A stretch of 10,677 bases of DNA from Bacteroidota bacterium. Lineage in GTDB: Bacteria > Bacteroidota > Bacteroidia > NS11-12g > UBA9320. Made by a program: the position numbers and the translations under genes. A model generated the notes under the pieces. That model worked only from the letters and a program-made list of their open reading frames with translations. It had not been told where the DNA came from and did not search any database. Every line of letters begins with the position of its first letter. Within the stretch, counting starts at the first letter, position 1. This document shows, piece by piece, positions 1-6,799 of the stretch. The DNA lies in contig DNBZ01000290.1 of the NCBI GenBank assembly GCA_003484585.1, forward strand, positions 1 to 10,677, read 5' to 3'.

Positions 1-914
1 GTATTGGCACTCAGATGTGTATGCCTGTGAAAGTAGGAGATTATACGGACTTCTACAGCAGCATAGAGCACGCGACTAATCTTGGAAAGCTTTTCAGACC
101 AGATAGCGAACCATTATTACCCAACTGGAGACACATACCGGTAGGATATCACGGCAGAGCCAGTAGTATTATTATAAGTGGTACACCCATACATAGGCCA
201 AGTGGACAGAGCAAAGCTCCTACTGCAGATGCGCCGAGTTTCGGTAAAAGTAAGCGACTAGATATCGAGCTAGAAATGGCGTTTATCATAGGGGAAAATA
301 CAAATCTAGGAGAACCCATAAGTTTAGAACACGCAGAAGAACACATCTTTGGAAAAGTAATATTCAATGATTGGAGTGCTCGAGATATTCAAGGTTGGGA
401 GTACGTTCCACTAGGTCCATTCTTAGGTAAAAACTTTGCATCATCTATCTCTCCGTGGGTAGTGACTATGGCTGCATTAGAGCCTTTCAGATGTGAGAGT
501 ATAAAGCAAGAACCTCCGGTTTTACCTTATTTACAGTATGAAGGTCAAAAGAATTTTGACATCAATCTAGAAGTGGGTATTGCACCAGAAGGTGATGAAG
601 AGACTATCATAAGCGAGAGTAACTTCAAATATATGTACTGGAATATGGCACAGCAGCTTACGCACCATACTGTAAATGGGTGTAATGTGAATGTAGGCGA
701 TATGATGGCTAGTGGCACTATATCTGGAAGAGACGAGCACAGCTATGGCAGTATGATAGAAATAAGCCAAGGCGGTAAAAAGCCATTGGAGCTCAAAAAC
801 GGGGAAACACGTACATTCTTAGAAGATGGAGATACCATTACCATCAGAGCGTATTGCGAAAAAGATGGAAAGCGTGTAGGATTTGGTCAATGTAGTGGTA
901 AGATACTACCGTAG
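1..914 (+). CDS. fah: Fumarylacetoacetase, C-terminal part (5' end outside window)
   Basis: The enzyme hydrolyses 4-fumarylacetoacetate to fumarate and acetoacetate, the last step of tyrosine/homogentisate degradation in the cytoplasm. The frame is open from base 3, so the ATG at 15 is probably internal. Against the roughly 420-residue mammalian enzyme, about 115 N-terminal residues are missing. Numbering from the ATG at 15, the metal and catalytic residues are all present: D12 and Y14 in GDYTDFYSS, H19 in EHATN (equivalent to catalytic His133 of mouse FAH), E85 and E87 in RLDIELEMAF, D119 in NDWSARD, K139 in GPFLGKN and E249 in GSMIEIS. LPNW, PVGYHGRASS, LTHHTVNGCN, GTISG and VGFGQCSGK are further family signatures. 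It ends at TAG 912-914, one base from the stop codon of the convergent PBP gene. Family assignment is very secure. The promoter and any hmgA/hppD partner lie outside the window. Confidence 0.96.
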   Translation, partial: IGTQMCMPVKVGDYTDFYSSIEHATNLGKLFRPDSEPLLPNWRHIPVGYHGRASSIIISGTPIHRPSGQSKAPTADAPSFGKSKRLDIELEMAFIIGENTNLGEPISLEHAEEHIFGKVIFNDWSARDIQGWEYVPLGPFLGKNFASSISPWVVTMAALEPFRCESIKQEPPVLPYLQYEGQKNFDINLEVGIAPEGDEETIISESNFKYMYWNMAQQLTHHTVNGCNVNVGDMMASGTISGRDEHSYGSMIEISQGGKKPLELKNGETRTFLEDGDTITIRAYCEKDGKRVGFGQCSGKILP

Positions 915-915
915 A

Positions 916-3399
916 CTATTCTTCCACATCACTTTCTGTTATCTCTTCGTCGTCGTGAAAATCGATGTGAATCTTATCTATATTAGCACTATCTAGCGGA
1001 TTTTCCAGTGAGTCTAAAAATACAATTTCAGGGGGAACGTAGTAGCATAGTAAATCTACAGAGTAGTTATCCGGCTTTTTAAATTTACCTCTGGTAATAC
1101 CAGATTTAGAATCACTCAAGGCTAGTTGCAAATAGCGAGCTACTAAGGGTAATCCTGTTCTGCCTCCTTGTCCATTTGCATTTTCGAAATGTATCCGCAT
1201 ATCTCTGCCACCTACCCAAGCACCCGTCACTAGGTCATGCATCACACTTACATACCAACCATCTGCGTAATCATTAGACGTTCCTGTTTTCCCTCCTATC
1301 TCATTGTTATCGCACACTCCATAGTTATATAGTGAGCGTGAAGTGCCTCCCGCTTCTTCTACTCCACCTCTCAGAAAATAAGTCATCGTATATGCATTGG
1401 AGCTTGTCATCACTCTAGTTTCGTCGTCATTCTTTCTATAGTCTTCCAGCATATCCCCTTCACTATCTTCTATAGTAGAGAGCCATCTCACCCTCTTCAG
1501 CTTCCCATCATTCACAAATACCCCATATGCTTGTACTAGCTCAAATAGAGACACCTCAGACGTGCCTAAGGCTACGCTTAAGTTATCTTGCAACTCACTA
1601 TTGATTCCCATCTCATGAGCTAGTTTTATTATTTTCTTAGGACCTACTTTTTCTGCTAGTTGTATAGAAACTGTATTTACGCTCTTAGCCAAGGCACGAC
1701 GCAGCATCATAGGTGCATAGGTGAAACCTAGATTAGCATTTTGAGGTTCCCAAACACCGGGCTTACCATCTATTACAGTACTATAGCTCAGTGGCTTATC
1801 TACTATTGTAGCACACGCATCCATCCCATCTTCTAAAGCAGCGGCGTACACCATAGGTTTAAAAGTGGACCCTGGTTGTCTTCTAGATTGCCAAACATGG
1901 TCATACTGAAAAAAACTCCAGTTACTACCTCCTACCCAAGCCACTACTTCCCCGGTCTGAGGGCGTATAGATACCAGACCACAATGCAACTGCTGCATAT
2001 CAGATTTTATAGAGTCCATAGGCGTCATATCTACTTTCACTCGCTTGCCTCCATCAAATATTTCTATACGCGATTTTGTATTCATTAGCTGCATAGCTTC
2101 TGCATCTGTTTTGCCTGCTGCTATATGATTTTTGTATCTAATACTGCCTTTAGCAAACTTTTGTAATTCCCTTTCTAAAGGAGTCAGTTCCCCTTTGCTT
2201 GCAGATTTTCGTTGCTCTGCGATCCGCTTATCATACCATAGCTTGCCACCTAAACTAGCTTTAAAACTTGCCTGTATTTTTCTCATCCCTTCGCTTACAG
2301 ATTGTTCTGCGTATCGCTGAGCTCGACTATTAATAGTTGTGGTAATCTTTAGACCTTCCATATATAGATTTACATCATTATCCTCACACCATTCTTTTAA
2401 TTCTTTGGCTAGTGTCATTCTGAAATAAGGAGCAAGACCTTCATCTTTTATTATCTCTGTAATTTTTAGTTTCACAGGTTTTGCAACTAATTTCTGCACA
2501 CTTACCGAGTCCAGATAGTCATATTTGAGCATTTGTGTAAGCACCACATTTCTTCTATCCAAGGCTCTATCAGGATGTGTCTTAGGATTATAATAAGAAG
2601 TACCCTTGAGTATGCCTACTAGCAGTGCAGACTCTTCTGGTTTTAGATCTATTGGTTCTTTAGAAAAATAATATTCTGAAGCACTCTTTATACCAAAGGC
2701 ATTATTACCAAAGGTTACTGTATTAAAATAATGCGTTAGTATTTCATTTTTAGTAAAGAAGAATTCAAGTTTAAAACCCGTAATCCATTCTTTAATCTTG
2801 GCCGTGAGTGTGCCTACGAGAGGTATCCGTCCTAAGATACCTCCGGCTTTTCGCCCACGGGTTTTGTATAAGTTTTTTGCTAGTTGGTTAGTGATAGTAC
2901 TTCCACCTCTCGTATTACCTCCAATAGTACTGGCCACAGCACCTCCCATGCCATAAATATCTAGGCCACTATGCTCATAGAACCTAATATCTTCTGTAGC
3001 TATCAGTGCATTTATTGTATTAGAATCTATTTCTTCAAAATCTACCGGTTTACGTTTCTCTACATAGTATGTCCCCATCAGTACTCCATCTACACTATAC
3101 ACTTCGGACACTAATGGAATAGGTGGTTTTCGTACATCTTCTATACTTGGCATGTAGCCATATAGCCAAAGAAAATTCACCTCGATACTTGCCCAAAATA
3201 AGAATAAGCAAAGCATAAATGTATAGCTCAAACTGCCAATTTTCTTTAGCCGACTGTAACTTTTGAAAGTTGTTCTATTAAAAAAAGAAATGGACCATAT
3301 TCTCTTCCAAAGCTGATGTACTTTGATTACTGAACCCTTTACAGGCTGAGGCAACCTATGGTAATAGCTAGCTAAAAAAAATTTGATTTGTTGTATCAT
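916..3399 (-). CDS. mrcA: Class A penicillin-binding protein (PBP1A-type, bifunctional)
   Basis: This is a bifunctional peptidoglycan synthase of 827 residues, anchored in the inner membrane with its catalytic domains in the periplasm. A basic cytoplasmic tail of about 55 residues precedes one membrane segment (about 57-80). The GT51 glycosyltransferase domain follows, with E136 in ATEDIRFYEHSG, GGSTITNQLAKNLY at 165-178, and E204 in KIKEW as second catalytic acid. The transpeptidase domain has the three expected motifs: S511-TFK514, S573-V-N575 and K704-T-G706. The stretch MTPMDSIK...QTGEVVAWVGG (about 458-491) is, as I recall, typical of Bacteroidota PBP1A proteins. No catalytic residue is missing. 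The C-terminus is acidic (9 of the last 15 residues are D or E). The start at ATG 3399 gives a full-length N-terminus; a small inverted repeat sits one base before it. The RRM gene lies 95 bases upstream on the same strand with no terminator between, so co-transcription is possible. The symbol is given by family, not by orthology. Confidence 0.95.
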   Translation of the reverse strand: MIQQIKFFLASYYHRLPQPVKGSVIKVHQLWKRIWSISFFNRTTFKSYSRLKKIGSLSYTFMLCLFLFWASIEVNFLWLYGYMPSIEDVRKPPIPLVSEVYSVDGVLMGTYYVEKRKPVDFEEIDSNTINALIATEDIRFYEHSGLDIYGMGGAVASTIGGNTRGGSTITNQLAKNLYKTRGRKAGGILGRIPLVGTLTAKIKEWITGFKLEFFFTKNEILTHYFNTVTFGNNAFGIKSASEYYFSKEPIDLKPEESALLVGILKGTSYYNPKTHPDRALDRRNVVLTQMLKYDYLDSVSVQKLVAKPVKLKITEIIKDEGLAPYFRMTLAKELKEWCEDNDVNLYMEGLKITTTINSRAQRYAEQSVSEGMRKIQASFKASLGGKLWYDKRIAEQRKSASKGELTPLERELQKFAKGSIRYKNHIAAGKTDAEAMQLMNTKSRIEIFDGGKRVKVDMTPMDSIKSDMQQLHCGLVSIRPQTGEVVAWVGGSNWSFFQYDHVWQSRRQPGSTFKPMVYAAALEDGMDACATIVDKPLSYSTVIDGKPGVWEPQNANLGFTYAPMMLRRALAKSVNTVSIQLAEKVGPKKIIKLAHEMGINSELQDNLSVALGTSEVSLFELVQAYGVFVNDGKLKRVRWLSTIEDSEGDMLEDYRKNDDETRVMTSSNAYTMTYFLRGGVEEAGGTSRSLYNYGVCDNNEIGGKTGTSNDYADGWYVSVMHDLVTGAWVGGRDMRIHFENANGQGGRTGLPLVARYLQLALSDSKSGITRGKFKKPDNYSVDLLCYYVPPEIVFLDSLENPLDSANIDKIHIDFHDDEEITESDVEE

Positions 3400-3414
3400 A
3401 ATTCCACTTGGAAT
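3400..3414 (-). promoter_or_regulatory. Small hairpin overlapping the translation-start region of the PBP gene
   Basis: On the - strand the sequence ATTCC-AAGT-GGAAT ends one base before the ATG at 3399. It is a perfect 5-bp stem with a 4-base loop. In mRNA it would occupy the ribosome landing site, where no Shine-Dalgarno-like sequence is visible. It may be a weak translational element or chance; the stem is short. The rest of the 95-base spacer (3415-3494) shows no clear promoter and no GC-rich terminator. Confidence 0.25.
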
Positions 3415-3494
3415 AACAGCGGAAATATACCTGAAAGACTAATGATAAATCCTATAAAATAACAAACTACAACTAGCTTATTATCTGCATTTTA

Positions 3495-3803
3495 TCAATC
3501 TTCTGACATACGCTTTCTACGTGGGCGTAGCGTTCTTTCTTTCTTTTCTGGCTCCTCTCCTGGTTTAGGACGGGCCTCTTGTACACTTAGTGAACGGTCA
3601 TTTATCTTCTTATTGTTTAGACGTAAAATAGCCTTCTGACCTTCGTAATTACCGCTCATGAGTACAAAACCATATCCTTTTGGTTTCTGATCATCCATAT
3701 CTTTTAAAATTTTTACAGACTTTACTTCACCATATTGCTCAAATAAAGCTTGTAGTTCTTCCTCGGTTATCTTGTAATCAATGTTAGAAACGAATAAATT
3801 CAT
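3495..3803 (-). CDS. RRM-domain RNA-binding protein
   Basis: This is a small single-domain RNA-binding protein of 102 residues, acting in the cytoplasm on RNA targets that cannot be read from the sequence. One RNA recognition motif spans about residues 1-77. RNP2 is LFVSNI at 3-8. RNP1 is KGYGFVLM at 42-49, which fits the [RK]G[FY][GA][FY] consensus with both aromatic RNA-stacking positions (Y44, F46). After the domain comes a charged, probably disordered tail (78-102) containing RPRRKR. Length and layout fit the stand-alone RRM proteins of bacteria, which in some lineages are cold-responsive; nothing here shows such regulation. The start is ATG 3803, with RNP2 immediately after it, so a later start would destroy the fold. 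A TAnnTTTG box on the - strand lies about 65 bases upstream. The gene diverges from the ALDH gene and lies upstream of the PBP gene on the same strand. Confidence 0.93.
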   Translation of the reverse strand: MNLFVSNIDYKITEEELQALFEQYGEVKSVKILKDMDDQKPKGYGFVLMSGNYEGQKAILRLNNKKINDRSLSVQEARPKPGEEPEKKERTLRPRRKRMSED

Positions 3804-3837
3804 CTGTAGATACTAAATAGTAATTTTTGGTTTTATA

Positions 3838-3865
3838 TTGAAAGAGGCATTTAGCTCTATCTTTG
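3838..3865 (+). promoter_or_regulatory. Bacteroidota-type promoter for the ALDH gene
   Basis: TTG at 3838-3840 and TATCTTTG at 3858-3865, separated by 17 bases, match the Bacteroidota -33 (TTG) and -7 (TAnnTTTG) elements. The predicted start of transcription is near 3872, giving a leader of about 60 bases before the ATG at 3933. The -7 box lies 2 bases from an opposing -7 box for the RRM gene. Confidence 0.6.
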
Positions 3866-3867
3866 GA

Positions 3868-3875
3868 CAAAAGTA
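3868..3875 (-). promoter_or_regulatory. -7 box (TAnnTTTG) of the divergent RRM-gene promoter
   Basis: Read on the - strand the bases are TACTTTTG, a perfect TAnnTTTG box. The predicted start is near 3861, giving a leader of about 58 bases to the ATG at 3803. No good TTG -33 element is seen at the right distance (only GTG, near 3894-3896), so this promoter looks weaker than its + strand neighbour or may need an activator. Confidence 0.45.
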
Positions 3876-3932
3876 TTATTTCTCAAATAAACTCACATAC
3901 CACCTCCTTGTTTATTTTTGCCCATACGTCAA

Positions 3933-5375
3933 ATGAAAAAGATTTCAAACTACATCAACGGCAAACTTGTTGCTCCAAAAGAGGGTCAATACATAGATAA
4001 TTACAATCCCGCCACAGGTAAAGTATACTCTCTGATCCCGAACTCCACAAAATCTGATGTAGATGATGCGATACAAGCAGCCAAAGAAGCTTTTAATTCT
4101 TGGGCTGATCTTAGGAATACAGAAAGAGCAGATTGGTTAGAAAAAATAAGCCAAGGAATAGAAAACCGAATGGAGGAACTTGCCTTAGCAGAAAGTACTG
4201 ATAACGGTAAACCATTATGGCTAGCCAGGTCTGTAGATATTCCAAGGGCGAAGGATAATTTTAAGTTTTATAGTACAGCTATAAGACATTACTCATCAGA
4301 AAGTCACCAAACAGCAGAAGGTGTAATCAACTATACATTAAGAAAACCGGTAGGTGTAGCCGCATGTATCTCTCCTTGGAACTTACCTCTTTATCTTTTC
4401 ACTTGGAAAATAGCTCCGGCACTCGCTGCAGGGAATACAGTCGTAGCCAAACCAAGTGAGATTACACCTATGACAGCTTACTTACTTTCTGAAATTTGCG
4501 TAGAGATAGGCTTACCAGCAGGCGTACTCAACATAGTACATGGTTTAGGCCATTCTGCTGGCAACGCATTGATTTCAAGTGACGATATAGATCTAGTATC
4601 ATTTACAGGAGGTACGGCCACAGGAGCTCATATCGCAAAAATAGTGGCCCCTAAGTTTAAAAAGATGAGTCTAGAGCTAGGTGGCAAAAATCCTAATATC
4701 ATTTTTGACGATTGCGATTTTGATAAAATGCTAAAAACTACGCTAAATAGCTCCTTCGCTAATCAGGGTCAGATATGCTTATGTGGCTCTAGAATATTGA
4801 TACAACGAGGCATTTACCAAAAATTCAAAGAAGCTTTTGTAGAGAAAGTTAAAAAAATGAAAGTGGGGAATCCACTCAACGAGGATAGCAGATTAGGTGC
4901 CATCGTAAGTAAACCACATTACGAAAAAATATTAAGTTACATAGAGATAGCCAAAGAAGAGGGCGGCAAAATACTAGCAGGGGGACACGCAGTACATTTA
5001 GATGGCGAGCAGTCAGAAGGTTGGTATATAGCACCTACTATTATTGAAGGACTAGACCAGCAATGCCGTACAAACCAAGAAGAAATATTTGGGCCTGTGG
5101 TTACCATTCAACCTTTTGATACAGAAGAAGAAGCCATAACATTGGCTAACAGTACTGAATACGGACTTGCAGCCACTATATGGACTAGCGACTTAAGTAG
5201 AGCACATCGCTTAGGAAATGAAGTCGAAAGCGGTATTATCTGGATCAACTGCTGGTTACTAAGAGATCTTAGAACTCCATTTGGCGGAGTAAAAAACAGT
5301 GGAGTCGGACGAGAAGGTGGCTGGGAAGCACTAAACTTCTTTACCGAACCTAAAAACGTTTGTATTAAATACTGA
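3933..5375 (+). CDS. NAD-dependent aldehyde dehydrogenase, ALDH8-like (aminomuconate/hydroxymuconate semialdehyde dehydrogenase group)
   Basis: This 480-residue cytoplasmic dehydrogenase oxidises an aldehyde to its acid with NAD(P)+. Numbered from the ATG at 3933, the family residues are N150 in SPWNLP, K173 in VAKPSE (cofactor), the FTGGTATG turn at 224-231, general base E248 in LELGGKNP, nucleophile C282 in GQICLCGSR, and E384 in EEIFGPV. The stretches SPWNLPLYLFTWKIAPALAA, SSFANQGQICLC and, near the end, NCWLLRDL-x-x-PFGG and GREGG follow human ALDH8A1 very closely. That group includes 2-aminomuconate semialdehyde dehydrogenase (tryptophan/kynurenine route) and bacterial 2-hydroxymuconate semialdehyde dehydrogenases. 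The exact substrate is inferred, because no other pathway gene is visible. An in-frame TTG at 3918 is a less likely start: it lies inside a TAnnTTTG-like box, and the protein's natural beginning is MKKISNYING. The gene appears monocistronic, with its own promoter and a convergent neighbour. Confidence 0.93.
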   Translation: MKKISNYINGKLVAPKEGQYIDNYNPATGKVYSLIPNSTKSDVDDAIQAAKEAFNSWADLRNTERADWLEKISQGIENRMEELALAESTDNGKPLWLARSVDIPRAKDNFKFYSTAIRHYSSESHQTAEGVINYTLRKPVGVAACISPWNLPLYLFTWKIAPALAAGNTVVAKPSEITPMTAYLLSEICVEIGLPAGVLNIVHGLGHSAGNALISSDDIDLVSFTGGTATGAHIAKIVAPKFKKMSLELGGKNPNIIFDDCDFDKMLKTTLNSSFANQGQICLCGSRILIQRGIYQKFKEAFVEKVKKMKVGNPLNEDSRLGAIVSKPHYEKILSYIEIAKEEGGKILAGGHAVHLDGEQSEGWYIAPTIIEGLDQQCRTNQEEIFGPVVTIQPFDTEEEAITLANSTEYGLAATIWTSDLSRAHRLGNEVESGIIWINCWLLRDLRTPFGGVKNSGVGREGGWEALNFFTEPKNVCIKY

Positions 5376-5429
5376 AAACCTAAGTTCGATTCTGCTTCTC
5401 GATCATAACACAGACTAAAAACATCAAAT

Positions 5430-5471
5430 AAAAAAAGGGGGCTCAAACAACTTAAATTTGTTTGAACCCCC
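5430..5471 (-). terminator. Intrinsic terminator of the SusCD operon
   Basis: Arms 5437-5450 and 5458-5471 form a 14-bp stem with a single C/A mismatch and a 7-base loop. The base of the stem is five G-C pairs. On the - strand the stem is followed by seven T (A-run at 5430-5436), the classic Rho-independent layout, and it begins 18 bases after the stop codon of the last lipoprotein gene. On the + strand no T-run follows closely, so it should act mainly for the - strand operon, though the hairpin might also slow transcripts leaving the ALDH gene. Confidence 0.88.
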
Positions 5472-5489
5472 CTATGGTATAAGTCGTTT

Positions 5490-6044
5490 TTAGTAATCGT
5501 CTTCTACGAATCCAGTTCTACGGTGACCTGTAATCTCATATTCAGTTCCAGGATCATCACTAAATGTAGCTTTTACGTAGATACTATCTACAAGTACACC
5601 AGTCTTCGATACTCCACCATCAGCGATTATTTTACCTTCCATTATAGTGATGGTCTCATAACCCTCAAAATTCTGATTTACAGAATCTATAGGATCAACA
5701 TTCTCATCACGTATAACGTCCAATGTATCATATGAATAAACAGGAGCTTCTATATTATCTCCAGTACCTGCAAAAGAGTTATCTCCTGCATTTGCATCAA
5801 TCTTAGCTTTAACAGGCCAAATGTGACCAGCATCATCAAACCATATTTGATTACCGTCTGCAGCTGCAGTTGTATAAGTCATTACTCTTTCATGACCTAC
5901 CACAACAGCACCTCCAGTTAGTGTTTCTACAAACCATTCTCCAGCAAGTTCGCTGCCAGGAATAAGTTCTTTCTCATATTCTTCTTGACACGCAGCTAAT
6001 CCAATAACTAACAATGTCAAAATAATTATTTTTTTAAATTTCAT
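5490..6044 (-). CDS. Small SusCD-associated lipoprotein, lipid-binding (PF12888-like) family
   Basis: This is a lipoprotein of 184 residues, last gene of the operon. A signal peptide with hydrophobic core IIILTLLVIG ends in the lipobox LAAC (C19). The following QEEYEKE resembles the acidic Bacteroidota surface-export signal, so the protein is probably displayed on the cell surface. LAGEWFV (33-39), YTTAAADGNQIWFDD (57-71) and the ending GHRRTGFVEDD (173-183) recall the 'lipid-binding putative hydrolase' family PF12888, often found beside SusC/SusD genes; I assign this from memory of the motifs. No catalytic motif is evident, so hydrolase activity is unsupported, and a role as an accessory, ligand-binding or structural part of the uptake complex is more likely. 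The gene starts 13 bases after the previous stop, in an A/T-rich spacer without an evident Shine-Dalgarno sequence. A strong terminator follows. Confidence 0.85.
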   Translation of the reverse strand: MKFKKIIILTLLVIGLAACQEEYEKELIPGSELAGEWFVETLTGGAVVVGHERVMTYTTAAADGNQIWFDDAGHIWPVKAKIDANAGDNSFAGTGDNIEAPVYSYDTLDVIRDENVDPIDSVNQNFEGYETITIMEGKIIADGGVSKTGVLVDSIYVKATFSDDPGTEYEITGHRRTGFVEDDY

Positions 6045-6057
6045 TTAATTATTTTTT

Positions 6058-6780
6058 TTAAAGTGCAACTTGTGTTAATTCTACATCGAAACTATATCCA
6101 TATGACCATTCACATGTTAGGTTCAAAGTCTTAGTAACAGGATCTGCCGTAAGTTTCGCATCAGTAATAGCTCCACCAAATCCATCATTACTAAAATCTG
6201 TAATTGAGTACGTATTTAAAGGAATACTTGTAGCAGTAACAACGCAACCACCACTTTTATACCCAAGACCGTAACCTGTACCTATCTCGTAATATCCTCC
6301 AAAACCACAAGAAAACTCATATGTTCCGTCATCGTTTTTCCAAACTAGAACATACTCAAGATTACTAAATTTAGGATCCCCATTTCTCACGATGGTCGAA
6401 GTATATAAACCTGCTATACTATTTACCATATCACCTGTTTCTACAACGTATACACGTCTTTCAGAACTACCATCAAAACCATCAGCATTTGTAGCCGTAT
6501 ATGTAACATCATAGCAGTCCGCCTTGGATAAATCGAGACTTGAACCACCTCTATAAGCACCAGACGCAGTAGTCGTAACTTCAATTTCAGCACCATTTTC
6601 AGTTGCTGATACTCCTGGATCAGTATATGTACCTCCTTGTGGTACAAACACTACGTTGTCTCCAACGACAGTTATCAATGGGTAATTGGTTACTCTTGAT
6701 TTATCTGCGGTAGTTTCTTTATTACACGCTGAAAACAAGAGGAAAGCAAGTCCCAAAATTGTTAAATTAAATTTTTTCAT
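6058..6780 (-). CDS. SusCD-associated lipoprotein with Ig-like DUF5011 domain (BT_2262-like)
   Basis: This is a lipoprotein of 240 residues. The signal peptide ends in FSAC (C19), followed by NKET. An Ig-like DUF5011-type domain spans about 32-115: YPLITVVGDNVVFVPQGG, then TYTDPGVSAT, YTATNADG and a closing YVVE strand. The second half (about 116-240) begins SIAGLYTSTIVRNG and holds a Gly/Tyr-rich patch (159-178) flanked by Cys158 and Cys179, which could form a disulfide. This half resembles the C-terminal part of BT_2262-like proteins (DUF5012), an assignment made from memory. The gene is third in the operon, 19 bases after the SusD stop codon and 13 bases before the last lipoprotein gene. 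The likely role is an outer-membrane accessory lipoprotein of the SusCD complex. It has no recognisable catalytic residues, and its ligand is unknown. Confidence 0.85.
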   Translation of the reverse strand: MKKFNLTILGLAFLLFSACNKETTADKSRVTNYPLITVVGDNVVFVPQGGTYTDPGVSATENGAEIEVTTTASGAYRGGSSLDLSKADCYDVTYTATNADGFDGSSERRVYVVETGDMVNSIAGLYTSTIVRNGDPKFSNLEYVLVWKNDDGTYEFSCGFGGYYEIGTGYGLGYKSGGCVVTATSIPLNTYSITDFSNDGFGGAITDAKLTADPVTKTLNLTCEWSYGYSFDVELTQVAL

Positions 6781-6799
6781 TTTTCTACTTTTTTAAATT

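Noticed and set aside
149..770. Two - strand frames within fah (149-367, 567-770)
   Set aside because: Antisense shadows of the well-conserved fumarylacetoacetase; the hydrophobic look of the first comes from the reversed reading.
893..911. Short inverted repeat GTAGT...ACTAC at the end of fah as a terminator
   Set aside because: Five base pairs, low GC, inside the coding region, and no following T-run.
1876..2320. Two + strand open frames inside the PBP gene (1876-2088, 2132-2320)
   Set aside because: They are antisense shadows of a clearly conserved coding region, with no start signals or domain features.
3463..3470. GTAGTTTG on the - strand as a -7 box for the PBP gene
   Set aside because: The spacing between TA and TTTG is one base instead of two, and no convincing TTG partner was found.
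5108..5446. 112-codon open frame on the - strand
   Set aside because: It lies antisense within the ALDH gene and crosses the terminator stem; the protein has no recognisable motif.
5523..5735. 70-codon + strand frame in the small lipoprotein gene
   Set aside because: Antisense shadow without recognisable motifs.
6441..6647. 68-codon - strand frame inside the DUF5011 lipoprotein gene
   Set aside because: It is an out-of-frame shadow; the main frame has a signal peptide, lipobox and domain motifs.
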